Shown in pieces: positions 35,431 through 44,142 of a stretch of 64,000 nt of DNA. The translations under genes were made by a program, and so were the position numbers. The DNA is taken from the NCBI GenBank assembly GCA_017442155.1, contig JAFSAU010000016.1, positions 35,723 to 99,722 on the forward strand, given 5' to 3'. The DNA comes from Clostridia bacterium (GTDB lineage Bacteria > Bacillota > Clostridia > UMGS1883 > UMGS1540). Numbering within the stretch: position 1 is the stretch's first letter; every line of letters starts with the position of its first letter. The notes under the pieces are model-generated. The model was not told the origin of the DNA and did no database searches. It saw only the letters and a list, made by a program, of their open reading frames with translations.

Positions 35431-35468
35431 AAAAAATCCCGAAAGCCGGAGCCTTCGGGATTTTTTTT
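35431..35468. terminator. Bidirectional terminator between the DUF4832-like gene and murC
   Basis: AAAAAATCCCGAA pairs with TTCGGGATTTTTT, with T runs in both directions. It touches the last two bases of murC. Confidence 0.92.
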
Positions 35469-36837
35469 ACTTATTCTCAAGGAAAAGTTCACCGATACGG
35501 TATACATCGCCTGCGCCCATTGTCAGAAGCATGTCGCCTTCTTTTGCATTTTGCCGCAGATATTCCAAACAATCTGCGAAAGAGGGGAGATACACGGCAT
35601 CTGGAATCGCCTCGGCTAAATCCTTTGAAGAAATCAGCCCGGTATCTTTTTCCCGTGCAGCATATATGTCCAGAACCAGCGGAGAACTGCCGGAAAGTGC
35701 TTCTACAAAATCCGGGAAAAGTGTTTTTGTCCGTGTGTAAGTATGGGGCTGAAATACGCACCATACTTTTCCTGACGTACATCCCTTTGCGGTGCGGAGA
35801 GTGGCAGAAATTTCGGTGGGATGATGCGCATAATCGTCAATTACAGTTACGCCATCTTTTTTGCCTTTTCTTTCAAAGCGTCGGCCCACCCCTGTAAACG
35901 AGGCAAGTCCTTTTTGAATTACCGAAAAATCCAGTCCCAGAAAACGGGTTGCGGCGACGGCGCATAGTGCATTGGAAATATTATGCATTCCCGGCACGGA
36001 GAGAGAGACTGTTCCCAAAGATGTGCCGTGCTCCAGCACAGTGAAAGCGGCGCATCCGTTTTCCTGTACCCAGATATCCCGGGCTGTATAGTCGGCGTTG
36101 CCGCTTGTTTTACAGGAAATCACTTTTGCCTGCGTCCCGGACACTGCAGAAACTGTATTTGCATCATCCGCATTGATAACCACGGCACCTTCGGCTGGAG
36201 TAAGGTCTGCAAGAGCACGGAAGGTATCTTTAATGTGGTCAAGATCCCGGAAATAATCAAGATGATCCTCTTCGATATTTAATATAATACTTACAAGAGG
36301 GAAAAATCGGAGGAAGCTTTGATGATACTCGCAGGCTTCGCAGATAAAGTACTCGCCGTTTCCTACGCGTATATTGCCGCCGATTGCAGGCAGTTCTCCG
36401 CCGATTGAAATGGTAGGGTCAAGGTCGGCCGCCAGAGCAATATGTGTCATCATAGAGGTTGTGGTTGTTTTTCCGTGGGTACCGGCCACAGCAACGGGGT
36501 ATTTATACAGCTTCATAATTGACCCCATGAGAGTGGCACGGTCAAAAACAAGAGCACCGCTTTCTTTTGCGGCAATCAGTTCTTCGCAGTCCGGCTTTAT
36601 GGCGGCTGTATATACTACTACATCGGGATTTTTTATATTAGCCGCACATTGCCCTATGTAAATTTCAGCACCCTTCGATTTTAAATACTCGGTGATTTTT
36701 GACTCACGCATGTCAGAGCCGCTTACAATATACCCCCGATTTATCAAAATATCTGCAAGTCCGCTCATACTAATGCCGCCGATTCCAATGAAATGCACAT
36801 GTGCACCGGCAGGCAAGGATGTTAGAGAAAAAGTCAT
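35467..36837 (-). CDS. murC: UDP-N-acetylmuramate--L-alanine ligase
   Basis: 456 residues. Motifs in order: HFIGIGGISMSGLADIL (UDP-MurNAc binding), GTHGKTTTTSM (ATP P-loop), FICEACEYHQSF, LNIEEDHLDYF, and DDYAHHPTEI of the central/C-terminal Mur-ligase domains. It adds the first amino acid, L-Ala, to UDP-MurNAc in peptidoglycan synthesis, in the cytoplasm. Normal length. Divergent from spoVG. Confidence 0.98.
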   Translation of the reverse strand: MTFSLTSLPAGAHVHFIGIGGISMSGLADILINRGYIVSGSDMRESKITEYLKSKGAEIYIGQCAANIKNPDVVVYTAAIKPDCEELIAAKESGALVFDRATLMGSIMKLYKYPVAVAGTHGKTTTTSMMTHIALAADLDPTISIGGELPAIGGNIRVGNGEYFICEACEYHQSFLRFFPLVSIILNIEEDHLDYFRDLDHIKDTFRALADLTPAEGAVVINADDANTVSAVSGTQAKVISCKTSGNADYTARDIWVQENGCAAFTVLEHGTSLGTVSLSVPGMHNISNALCAVAATRFLGLDFSVIQKGLASFTGVGRRFERKGKKDGVTVIDDYAHHPTEISATLRTAKGCTSGKVWCVFQPHTYTRTKTLFPDFVEALSGSSPLVLDIYAAREKDTGLISSKDLAEAIPDAVYLPSFADCLEYLRQNAKEGDMLLTMGAGDVYRIGELFLENK

Positions 36838-36880
36838 TTTTTCAAGCCCTTTCGCATATAAAAATTTCGTTGATAGATAT

Positions 36881-36910
36881 ATTATACACCAAAAAATAAA
36901 AAAATTACAA
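36881..36910 (-). promoter_or_regulatory. Promoter for murC
   Basis: On the minus strand TTGTAA, 18 bases, TATAAT, ending about 45 bases before murC. Confidence 0.65.
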
Positions 36911-36927
36911 GATTTTTGTTATTTTTG

Positions 36928-36956
36928 TTGAAATTTTATTTTTATTTTGGTAAAAT
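36928..36956 (+). promoter_or_regulatory. Promoter for spoVG
   Basis: TTGAAA, 17 bases, TAAAAT. The sigma-H type promoter known for Bacillus spoVG is not evident here. Confidence 0.6.
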
Positions 36957-37017
36957 AAAAAATAGAGAGGGTTGAACACCGCTTCAGACCTTACATAAAT
37001 GGGAGGGAGATGCATTC

Positions 37018-37293
37018 ATGGACATCACTGATATCCGTGTACGACGGATGACGGCAGAGGGCAAAATGAAGGCAGTAGTTTCTGTGACCTTCGATGACGC
37101 TATTGTAATCCATGACATCAAGGTAATTGAAGGTCAAGACAAGCTGTTCATTGCAATGCCCAGTCGCAAGACGCCCGATGGCGTTTTTAAAGACATTGCG
37201 CACCCGATTAATGCCGAGATGCGCGAATCTCTGCAGTCAGCTATTCTTTCGAAGTACGAAGAATCGCTTGCTATGCAAGACGACGCAGAGTAA
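37018..37293 (+). CDS. spoVG: RNA/DNA-binding regulator SpoVG
   Basis: 91 residues, starting [20 protein letters not shown] and containing [20 protein letters not shown], the invariant core of SpoVG. The protein binds RNA and DNA and affects sporulation and cell-surface genes in Bacillota. GGGAGGGAG lies before the ATG. A strong terminator follows, so it is mainly monocistronic. Confidence 0.97.
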   Translation: MDITDIRVRRMTAEGKMKAVVSVTFDDAIVIHDIKVIEGQDKLFIAMPSRKTPDGVFKDIAHPINAEMRESLQSAILSKYEESLAMQDDAE

Positions 37294-37304
37294 CTCGACG
37301 GAAC

Positions 37305-37339
37305 AAAAAAGGCAAATGAAGGTTTTCATTTGCCTTTTT
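37305..37339 (+). terminator. Intrinsic terminator after spoVG
   Basis: AAAAAAGGCAAATGAA pairs with TTCATTTGCCTTTTT around a 4-base loop. Near-perfect stem with T run. Confidence 0.93.
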
Positions 37340-37369
37340 GTTCGCGCTATCAGAAAGGAGAGACAGAAT

Positions 37370-38053
37370 ATGGAAAAGTATGAGGCATATCTGCAAAAAA
37401 GGGAAAGGCAGCGTATTCGACTTCGTGAGCTGATTGAATCCGGTGTCATTATCTGGAACACGGAGGATACGTATGTTGACGACGAAGTGATAATTGCACC
37501 GGGAACAGAGCTTTTGCCGGGTTGTATCCTTTCGGGTCAAACTGTAATTGAAGAAAAAACCGTTATTGGTCCGCGCACAACACTTCGGGACTGCGTTGTA
37601 CGGTCGGGTGCCCTTGTTCGTGAAACAGTAGCGGAGGAAAGTGAGATCGGCCCGGATGCAAAGGTGGGTCCCTTCTCCTATCTACGTCCTGGCACAAAAG
37701 TGGGTGAGGGTTGTCGCGTGGGGGATTTTGTTGAACTCAAAAATACCACGCTTGGGAACGGAACGAAGGTTTCTCATCTCACTTATGTCGGGGATACAGA
37801 AGTGGGCGAAGGAGTCAATTTTGGATGCGGTACTGTTACGGTGAATTACGATGGAAAGAAAAAGTATAAAACAAGAATCGGAAACAATGCCTTTATTGGC
37901 TGTAATACGAATCTTGTAGCCCCTGTTGTGGTGGGCGACGGTGCGTATATTGCGGCCGGTTCCACTATAACAGATGCGGTGCCTGACGAAACGCTGGCGA
38001 TTGCACGGGCACGTCAGGTTATTAAGGAAAACTGGAAAGACAAGAGAAAATAA
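37370..38053 (+). CDS. GlmU-like acetyltransferase domain without the uridylyltransferase half
   Basis: 227 residues from ATG 37370 (AAAGGAGAG upstream; the longer in-frame extension runs through the terminator). After a ~25-residue linker helix the whole chain is a left-handed beta-helix with GlmU motifs: [38 protein letters not shown] (His is the catalytic base in GlmU), [18 protein letters not shown]. It should acetylate glucosamine-1-phosphate. The N-terminal pyrophosphorylase domain of the usual ~450-residue GlmU is absent, so another enzyme must make UDP-GlcNAc. It may be co-transcribed with mutL 13 bases downstream. Confidence 0.85.
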   Translation: MEKYEAYLQKRERQRIRLRELIESGVIIWNTEDTYVDDEVIIAPGTELLPGCILSGQTVIEEKTVIGPRTTLRDCVVRSGALVRETVAEESEIGPDAKVGPFSYLRPGTKVGEGCRVGDFVELKNTTLGNGTKVSHLTYVGDTEVGEGVNFGCGTVTVNYDGKKKYKTRIGNNAFIGCNTNLVAPVVVGDGAYIAAGSTITDAVPDETLAIARARQVIKENWKDKRK

Positions 38054-38066
38054 GAGAGGAAACACT

Positions 38067-39971
38067 ATGGCAGAAATCAAAAAGCTGTCGCCGGCTGTTG
38101 CGGCTTTGATTGCGGCAGGAGAAGTTGTGGAACGGCCTGCCTCCGTTATAAAGGAGCTGGTGGAAAACTCTATAGATGCGCTTGCCAGTCACATAACAGT
38201 TGAATTACGGCGCGGCGGCATTACATATATGCGGGTTACCGATAACGGTAAAGGGATGGCAGAGGAGGATGTTCCTACAGCATTTCTGCGTCATGCCACC
38301 AGCAAAATTGAATCCGGCGAAGACCTGGAAAGTATAGTCACGCTTGGATTTCGCGGGGAAGCACTATACAGCATTGCCGCCGTGGCGAATGTGGAGATTA
38401 TCACAAAGAGAAGAGAGGATAACTGGGGTGTCAGTGCCTCTGTTTCCGGTGGCAGTGTTCCGGACGTTCAGCCCACCGGATGCCCGGACGGTACAAGCGT
38501 TATTGTACGTGATTTGTTTTTTAATACGCCTGCCCGCATGAAATTTCTGAAAAAAGATAGCGTAGAGGCTGGATATGCCGAAGACATCGTGCGAAAAATC
38601 GCTCTTGCGCGGCCGGATATTTCCTTCCGTTTCATTTCAAATGGGAAAGAAATATTTTTTACCCCCGGAGACAGTAAATTGGAAAACGCTGTGGCCGCAT
38701 TATTTGGGCGGGATTTTGCCGGTGCAATGCTTCCGGTGGACTATGCGCAGGATGGGGTACGGATCACGGGCCTTGTCGGAAAAAGTGAGCTTACCCGTCC
38801 GAACAGGACATTTCAGATTTTCTTTGTTAACGGACGGTGCGTCATGCACAAAAGCTTTTATGTCGCTTTAGGTGAAGCCTATAAGGGTCAGATTATGGTA
38901 GGTCGGTTTCCGGTTTGTGTTTTGCATCTGAATGTTGACCCGGAGCTTTGTGATGTGAACGTTCATCCCGCGAAAGCAGAAATTAAGTTTGCCAACGATA
39001 AACCTGTGTTTGATGTGATTTATTGGGGCGCGAAAAACAGCTTATATGCTATACGCGATACCCGGACGTTGCAATTGGAAAAAACACCTCCGAAACCTGC
39101 GGAAGACAGCATTACGGGCGAGCAAACAAAATTGATTCCGCCGACAGAACCGCCTGTAAGCAAAGTGGCGGAAAGCGCGACGTTCGCCTCCCGCCACGTC
39201 GAAAAGAAACCGGAGAATACTTTTGTATATCCGCAGACTACGCCGCCAAAAGAAAAGAATGATATTCCCGTTGCAGCGGCACCTGTACGTAAAAGCATTC
39301 TGCCGGATGAAATTCCGGCTCCGCACAAACAGGAAGCAGTGAAACCGGAACCGGCAATCGAGGTGGCACCGGAAGAAAAAACAGAGACTCCACCGCCGCC
39401 CTTTGTTCGTGTACTGGGTCAGGCTTTTGATACGTATATCATCGCTGAGTCGGAAGGTAAACTGCTGCTGGTAGACCAGCATGCCGCCCATGAGAGGATT
39501 TTGTTTAACTCGCTTATGGAGGGGTTTCATTGTCGTGGGATTGACTGTCAGTTGTTACTTATGCCCGTAAGCGTACAGCTTTCTCCTTCGGAGATGTCCG
39601 TTTTTGAAGAGAACGTTGATATACTTTTAAAAAGTGGATTTGATGCGGAAGAATTTGGAAGCGGGATTGTGAAAATAAGTACTGTACCGACTGCTTTGAC
39701 GGGTTGTGATGTATCAGCGGCATTCCTTGAGGTGATAGACCGCCTTGCAACAAAGCGCGATTTAAAAACCGAAGCCGAAACAAACGCGTTGCATTCTATT
39801 GCCTGTAAAGCAGCTATGAAGGCCGGAAAACAGCTTTCAATAAAGGAACAGGAGGATCTGGTGCAGAAAGCATTGCAGCTGGATGGGATTGCCACATGTC
39901 CGCACGGGCGGCCGGTGATTCTTTCTCTGACACAAAAAGAAATAGAAAAACAATTTAAAAGAATTGTATAA
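38067..39971 (+). CDS. mutL: DNA mismatch repair protein MutL
   Basis: 634 residues from ATG 38067 (AGAGGAAAC upstream). N-terminal GHKL ATPase: IAAGEVVERPASVIKELVEN, DNGKGM, GFRGEAL. A Pro/Glu-rich linker spans ~335-440. The C-terminal endonuclease domain has DQHAAHERILF, SIACKAAMKAG, CPHGRP and a final FKRIV, as in MutL of organisms without MutH. In the first motif, DQHA-x2-E-x4-E, the last Glu is Asn here. mutS is not in the window. Followed by a strong terminator. Confidence 0.97.
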   Translation: MAEIKKLSPAVAALIAAGEVVERPASVIKELVENSIDALASHITVELRRGGITYMRVTDNGKGMAEEDVPTAFLRHATSKIESGEDLESIVTLGFRGEALYSIAAVANVEIITKRREDNWGVSASVSGGSVPDVQPTGCPDGTSVIVRDLFFNTPARMKFLKKDSVEAGYAEDIVRKIALARPDISFRFISNGKEIFFTPGDSKLENAVAALFGRDFAGAMLPVDYAQDGVRITGLVGKSELTRPNRTFQIFFVNGRCVMHKSFYVALGEAYKGQIMVGRFPVCVLHLNVDPELCDVNVHPAKAEIKFANDKPVFDVIYWGAKNSLYAIRDTRTLQLEKTPPKPAEDSITGEQTKLIPPTEPPVSKVAESATFASRHVEKKPENTFVYPQTTPPKEKNDIPVAAAPVRKSILPDEIPAPHKQEAVKPEPAIEVAPEEKTETPPPPFVRVLGQAFDTYIIAESEGKLLLVDQHAAHERILFNSLMEGFHCRGIDCQLLLMPVSVQLSPSEMSVFEENVDILLKSGFDAEEFGSGIVKISTVPTALTGCDVSAAFLEVIDRLATKRDLKTEAETNALHSIACKAAMKAGKQLSIKEQEDLVQKALQLDGIATCPHGRPVILSLTQKEIEKQFKRIV

Positions 39972-39989
39972 AAGAGGCTTAAAAAAAGT

Positions 39990-40032
39990 AAACTCTCTTC
40001 GGGCGATGGTTGTGACCCGGAGAGAGTTTTTT
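39990..40032. terminator. Intrinsic terminator after mutL
   Basis: AAACTCTC...CGGG pairs with CCCGGAGAGAGTTT, followed by TTTTTT. It lies between mutL (+) and the WG-repeat gene (-). Confidence 0.88.
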
Positions 40033-40069
40033 GTAGTTAAAAAAAGTATGGGGGATCAGCGTATTCTCA

Positions 40070-41632
40070 TTATGAAAACAGAAGAACAGTTCTTGTTTCC
40101 CCTTGCCAGTCTACTTTGCATCCCAGCGCATCCGCTACAGCCCGCAAAGGAATAAGAGTTCTCCCTTTTTCAATTTTTGCCGGAACATCCAAGAGGATTT
40201 CCGTACCGTTTTTCGTAAAGGAAGGGGCACCGACGGGAAGGACAATGTGTGTTTCTCCACGCTTCGCATATACGGTTTTTGTCCTGTCATCCCAGGAAAC
40301 TTCTGCCTCCATAGCTTCGAATATGGCGCGGAGAGGCACCAGTGTACGTCCGTCTTCTAATAGTGGCGGCACATCGAAGAAGAGGGAATTACCATTGTAC
40401 AAAACGGCGATATCCCGCAAAGGATTTTTTACATATACCTGCTGCATGGTATGATAATCACGAAGAACAAATTTGCCTTCCCGGCAGACCTCCGGCAAAT
40501 CGCCGTTTAACAGACAAACAAGTCTGCCTTGTTCGTCAAGCAGAATATTTTCGGTTGTTGTCCGCGCATACAGAAGCCCTTCACCCATGACCTTGACAGA
40601 TTCATAGATTGGCGGCAGAATCACGGTGCCGTCGGTGCGCACAAGGCCGAAAAGGCTGTGCCCTTCCACATCACCTGCCGGAATGGAGATGCGGAGAAAC
40701 GGATGGTTTTCATCCTCCCATATGGTCTGCAGTCTGCCACCTTCGGGGGCGGTATACAGGGTTTCGCCCTGTCGATTTATCAGACGGGTATCAGCTAAAA
40801 CAATCAAATCCTGCCAGATTGTTTTAGGTGTGAAATCGAGAGGAAGCACCTCTTTTCCGGCCATGTCAAGAATAGTAGTTCTTCCTTCGCTATCCCCGGC
40901 AGTAATATAAATTCCGTTTGTGCTTTGGTAAATCAGGCCGCCCAAATCTCGGATTTGTCCGTTTTTGTCAAGCATCTGTGCCGGACCGTTGCCACCGGCG
41001 GCATAACCATGCTTAAAATCACCGATATACCAATAGGTATCGGCAGGCAGAACAATCGTTCCGTCCTCCCGGATAAGTCCGTATTTACAGTCGATATACG
41101 TGCCGTATTTTGTGATTTCGCTGCCCGAACAAATTCTCGCCATTCCGTCGGAAAAACCGTACACATAGTCAAAGGTGGGGGGAATCTGCTCTTCTCCTCG
41201 GCTGTTTAGAAATCCAAATTTTTTATTGCGGCTGATGGGTATGAGGTCACTTGTTCCGTCTCCGTCAAAGCGGTTATGAAAATAATGCGCCGTTGTTACC
41301 TTTGTTTTTTCGTGAGTGTCGGGATAGGTGTCATAAATATAATCGGTAAGCTGCCTGCCGTTTTTGTCGAAAAAACCTGCGTATCCGTTTTCGTCCATTA
41401 CCATAATCAGTCCGTTTTTGCGGATAACTTTCGGGCGTTCGTCAAAGGGCAGAACGAAATTTGCATCGGTGTCGATAATCGCGGTCATACCGCCGCGGGT
41501 TACCCGGGCAATGCCGCGGTAAAAGGTCTGCGCAGTGGTGTAACTCTCTTCTGATAAATGGGAATATCCTTCTGCCGAAGCTGTCAGGAAGAGAAGAAAT
41601 CCTGAAAGAAAAACACTTATGATTTTTTTCAT
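40070..41632 (-). CDS. Secreted WG-repeat protein with C-terminal stalk domain
   Basis: 520 residues from ATG 41632, where a signal peptide (MKKIISVFLSGFLLFLTASA) begins; the in-frame upstream ATG adds non-signal sequence. Residues ~25-390 are WG-type repeats (GFFDKNGRQL, FGFLNSRGEEQIPP, YGLIREDGTIVLP, FGLVRTDGTVILPP). Residues ~405-520 are two copies of a copper-amine-oxidase-N-like stalk motif (DGRTLVPLRAIFEAM, KGRTLIPLRAVADAL). Both modules are common in clostridial exported proteins of unknown role. No anchor is seen. Single gene. Confidence 0.82.
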   Translation of the reverse strand: MKKIISVFLSGFLLFLTASAEGYSHLSEESYTTAQTFYRGIARVTRGGMTAIIDTDANFVLPFDERPKVIRKNGLIMVMDENGYAGFFDKNGRQLTDYIYDTYPDTHEKTKVTTAHYFHNRFDGDGTSDLIPISRNKKFGFLNSRGEEQIPPTFDYVYGFSDGMARICSGSEITKYGTYIDCKYGLIREDGTIVLPADTYWYIGDFKHGYAAGGNGPAQMLDKNGQIRDLGGLIYQSTNGIYITAGDSEGRTTILDMAGKEVLPLDFTPKTIWQDLIVLADTRLINRQGETLYTAPEGGRLQTIWEDENHPFLRISIPAGDVEGHSLFGLVRTDGTVILPPIYESVKVMGEGLLYARTTTENILLDEQGRLVCLLNGDLPEVCREGKFVLRDYHTMQQVYVKNPLRDIAVLYNGNSLFFDVPPLLEDGRTLVPLRAIFEAMEAEVSWDDRTKTVYAKRGETHIVLPVGAPSFTKNGTEILLDVPAKIEKGRTLIPLRAVADALGCKVDWQGETRTVLLFS

Positions 41633-41775
41633 GCCGATCACGCTCCTTCTTTGCATTATATCATGGAAAAAAAGCGTTGTCAATGCAGAAAACATTAAAC
41701 CTGCATTACAACAAAATGACATGAAAGATACTGCTTTTATGACAGGTAAAAGAAAAATATTTTATAGTTTTTTCT

Positions 41776-42660
41776 TTACTCAATATCCTCTATCACTTCC
41801 ACGGGAGGCGCATCCAGAACATCAGGATGTTCCAGCGTGTTACATAAGAGCTTGAGAGCCGAGGCGAAATAATAGCCGTCACAAATCCTCTCGTCAGTGG
41901 TTACAGTAAAATCAAGAAATTTTTTGTATTCCGGCTCGCACGTGCCGCGCCGGGGGACAATCATTTTCTTTTTGGCACCATAGGCGAAGAAAATCGGAAT
42001 ATTGCCGAAATCGTACAGATGGTGATAAATAGGGGGAATACCGAGTGAACCCATAGAGGTAATCACCATTGATCCGTGAAACGGACTTACAGTTGTTAAA
42101 AAGCGGGGGAGAAGACCGAAATAATCCAGAAAGCTGAGGATTGAAACTGTCAGCTTTAGAAGTAGGCCCGGAATATACCGTAGAATCCGCGCTGTTTTAT
42201 CAAATGCGCTTTCCTCCGTGGCTCCTTCGCCGCGATTGGCCTTGATTTCCTTTTGAAAGGCATGATAGACTTCGTCGGCCGTGGCATCAGGCTGAAAAAT
42301 CAGTTTAATCATGGTATCGGGAGATTCCAGCGTCATATCCGTTTTTATGGCCATTATTGTTTCAATGTTATTACGCGCATAGATTTTCTGGCCGGATATA
42401 AAGCGGTTAATGGCGGGACGTGTTGCAACCGTGCGGATATAGGCAGCTACAAGCACATGCAGTACGCCGAAACTTTTCAAACCTTCTGCGCGTTTTTTGC
42501 GTATGTATTCCTCCACGTTGGATATATCCAGCGTATAATGCACTTTGTTCTGTGCGCCGGCCCGGGTTTTCATAATATAGGGGGAAACCATGGAAAGCGG
42601 AGACAGTGTTCGTAAACGTCTCCCGTCGCGACGGTCTCCGAATTTTCGTTTATGCTTCAA
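41776..42660 (-). CDS. Stand-alone E2-like acyltransferase domain lacking the catalytic His
   Basis: 294 residues, apparently starting at TTG 42660 with GAAAGGAT upstream. The fold is that of the catalytic domain of 2-oxo-acid dehydrogenase E2 / chloramphenicol acetyltransferase: an N-terminal substrate segment, SMGSLGIPPIYHHLYDFG, and TTDERICDGYYFAS at the C-terminal active-site position. Normal E2 has DHRxxDG there; this protein has Glu for the catalytic His. There is no lipoyl or E1-binding domain and no dehydrogenase gene nearby. A different acyl-transfer role or a non-catalytic role is possible. Confidence 0.72.
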   Translation of the reverse strand: MKHKRKFGDRRDGRRLRTLSPLSMVSPYIMKTRAGAQNKVHYTLDISNVEEYIRKKRAEGLKSFGVLHVLVAAYIRTVATRPAINRFISGQKIYARNNIETIMAIKTDMTLESPDTMIKLIFQPDATADEVYHAFQKEIKANRGEGATEESAFDKTARILRYIPGLLLKLTVSILSFLDYFGLLPRFLTTVSPFHGSMVITSMGSLGIPPIYHHLYDFGNIPIFFAYGAKKKMIVPRRGTCEPEYKKFLDFTVTTDERICDGYYFASALKLLCNTLEHPDVLDAPPVEVIEDIE

Positions 42661-42755
42661 AGAGAATCAAATCCTTTCTTCATTTTTCATGCGAATACGA
42701 AAAAAGAAGATATTTGCTATGAATACAAATACCTTCCTTTCAGACAAACAACGGA

Positions 42756-42941
42756 CTAAGCACGTGTTACAAGGCCGGAGCGCAGGCAACGGGAACAAAC
42801 ATGCACTGTTTTCGGAGTGCCGTTCACAATCGCCTTGACCTTTTTTATGTTGGGTTTCCACATTTTATTGGATCTTCTGTGCGAGTGACTGACCTGGATG
42901 CCAAAAGAAACGCCCTTTCCGCAGATATTACACTTTGCCAT
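42756..42941 (-). CDS. rpmB: 50S ribosomal protein L28, zinc-binding form
   Basis: 61 residues from ATG 42941, with AAGGAGGTG upstream. Starts MAKCNICGKGVSFG and contains SHSHRRSNKMWKPN and VHVCSRCLRSG. The two Cys-x2-Cys pairs define the zinc-binding (C+) version. Part of the large ribosomal subunit. Monocistronic. Confidence 0.97.
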   Translation of the reverse strand: MAKCNICGKGVSFGIQVSHSHRRSNKMWKPNIKKVKAIVNGTPKTVHVCSRCLRSGLVTRA

Positions 42942-43268
42942 GTATATACACCTCCTTCGGTCTGCTTCCATACTAAAACAGATATAGTATAGCACAACTT
43001 TTCAAAACTTTCAAGTCTTTTTTATAATTTTTTTTAAATTTTTCTAATTTTTGAAAAAAATTACCCGCCTATATGATGATTCCCCCAGAAGTATTGATAG
43101 ACAGGAGATTCTGAAGGAAGCTCGCACTTTGCGCTAAACTGCAGACCTTAATGCCCTCGGGACGCAAAATCCGGTTACAATCATCCGTCATTTTGAAACG
43201 ATAGAGTGAATATGGTATGAGTTTGCTGAAAATAAATCGCAAGACTTTTTATTTACTCATATTAAAAT
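42942..43268. other. AT-rich intergenic region with a possible gene remnant
   Basis: No intact gene is seen between rpmB and the rdgB promoter. The first ~130 bases are A/T tracts. At 43096-43209 one plus-strand frame reads DRQEILKEARTLR, a TAA, then TADLNALGTQNPVTIIRHFE and a stop three codons later, which looks like protein-coding sequence broken by one stop. No family recognised and no ribosome site found. Confidence 0.3.
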
Positions 43269-43297
43269 TTGACTACTGGAATTTTTTGTGCTATAAT
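43269..43297 (+). promoter_or_regulatory. Sigma-A promoter for rdgB
   Basis: TTGACT, 17 bases, TATAAT with TGC extended -10. The predicted start near 43304 excludes the ATG at 43300 as the translation start of the following gene. Confidence 0.85.
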
Positions 43298-43344
43298 TTA
43301 TGTATACAAGACTTAATACATTTATAAGCGAAGGAGACGGTACG

Positions 43345-43923
43345 GTGATAGTGGCAGCTACGGGGAATGCGGGAAAAATGAAGGAGTTCCGGAGGATTTT
43401 GCCGGATTATGAGATTTTATCTATGAAAGAAGCCGGTTTTTTCGGTGATGTTGAGGAAAACGGAAAAACCTTTGAAGAAAATGCGCTTTTAAAAGCGAGG
43501 GCGGTGATGGAAGCCACCGGTCATGCCGCTTTTGCCGATGATTCCGGTCTTGTAGTAGATGCTCTGGATGGAGCACCGGGTATTTATTCTGCCCGTTACG
43601 CCGGGGAAGGAGCTTCGGATGCACAGCTGATTGAAAAACTTCTGAAGGAAATGCAGGGCATTCCGGCGACAGAACGAGGTGCGGCCTTTGTGAGCGTGAT
43701 TGCCTATATTTCACCCGATGGAGAGGAAAAAACGTTTCGGGGAGAGTGCCGGGGGAGAATAGATTCTGTTCCCCGTGGGGAAAACGGATTTGGTTACGAC
43801 CCGGTATTCCTGATTCCCGAAAAAGGTAAAACATTCGGTGAGCTTTCTGCCGATGAAAAAAATGAAATCAGTCACCGGGCTCGCGCCCTCGCGCTTTTTA
43901 AAACATATATGGAAAAAAGATAG
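43345..43923 (+). CDS. rdgB: XTP/dITP pyrophosphatase (RdgB/HAM1)
   Basis: 192 residues from GTG 43345, chosen because AAGGAG lies 8 bases upstream and the family starts at this point (VIVAATGNAGKMKEF). Other motifs: FADDSGLVVDALDGAPGIYS and GENGFGYDPVF near the C-terminus, then SHRARA. It hydrolyses inosine and xanthosine triphosphates to keep them out of nucleic acids. An in-frame ATG at 43300 overlaps the promoter. Confidence 0.96.
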   Translation: MIVAATGNAGKMKEFRRILPDYEILSMKEAGFFGDVEENGKTFEENALLKARAVMEATGHAAFADDSGLVVDALDGAPGIYSARYAGEGASDAQLIEKLLKEMQGIPATERGAAFVSVIAYISPDGEEKTFRGECRGRIDSVPRGENGFGYDPVFLIPEKGKTFGELSADEKNEISHRARALALFKTYMEKR

Positions 43924-43986
43924 GGGTGGATGAATCCACCCCCATAATGCCTTGCGGCGTATGCATTTCGGGCCTGTCGGCCCGGA
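43924..43986. other. Two GC-rich hairpins between rdgB and the Cys-rich genes
   Basis: GGGGTGGAT/ATCCACCCC (43924-43943) directly follows the rdgB stop and TCGGGCC/GGCCCGG (about 43968-43985) lies near the end of the minus-strand microprotein genes. Both lack good T runs; they probably end the two convergent transcripts. Confidence 0.45.
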
Positions 43987-43998
43987 CTGAGCTGCGGA

Positions 43999-44118
43999 TC
44001 AGCAGCAGCTGTTCTGGTTGTTACCGCAGAAACAGTTGAGGAAAACGAAGATGATGATAATCCACCAGATCCATTCACAGCAGTTATTACTGTTGTTGTT
44101 TACGCAGCAGTTGCTCAT
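43999..44118 (-). CDS. 39-residue Cys/Asn-rich membrane microprotein
   Basis: ATG 44118 with AAAGGAG nine bases upstream; stop at 43999. Layout: MSNCCVNNNSNNCC, one hydrophobic helix rich in Trp and Ile (EWIWWIIIIFVFLN), then CFCGNNQNSCC. Eight... Cys residues cluster on both sides of a single membrane span. It is a paralogue of the 49-residue protein directly upstream (44143). Similar tiny proteins in clostridia are often labelled high-cysteine proteins, some in spore contexts; the function is unknown. Confidence 0.7.
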   Translation of the reverse strand: MSNCCVNNNSNNCCEWIWWIIIIFVFLNCFCGNNQNSCC

Positions 44119-44142
44119 GTTTGTGCTCCTTTCTCTCAGAAA

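Noticed and set aside
37127..37369. N-terminal extension of the GlmU-like protein
   Set aside because: The extension overlaps spoVG and its terminator and is unrelated to a uridylyltransferase domain; ATG 37370 has a proper ribosome site.
43300..43344. Upstream ATG extension of rdgB
   Set aside because: It begins three bases after the -10 hexamer, before the predicted transcription start; GTG 43345 has the ribosome site.
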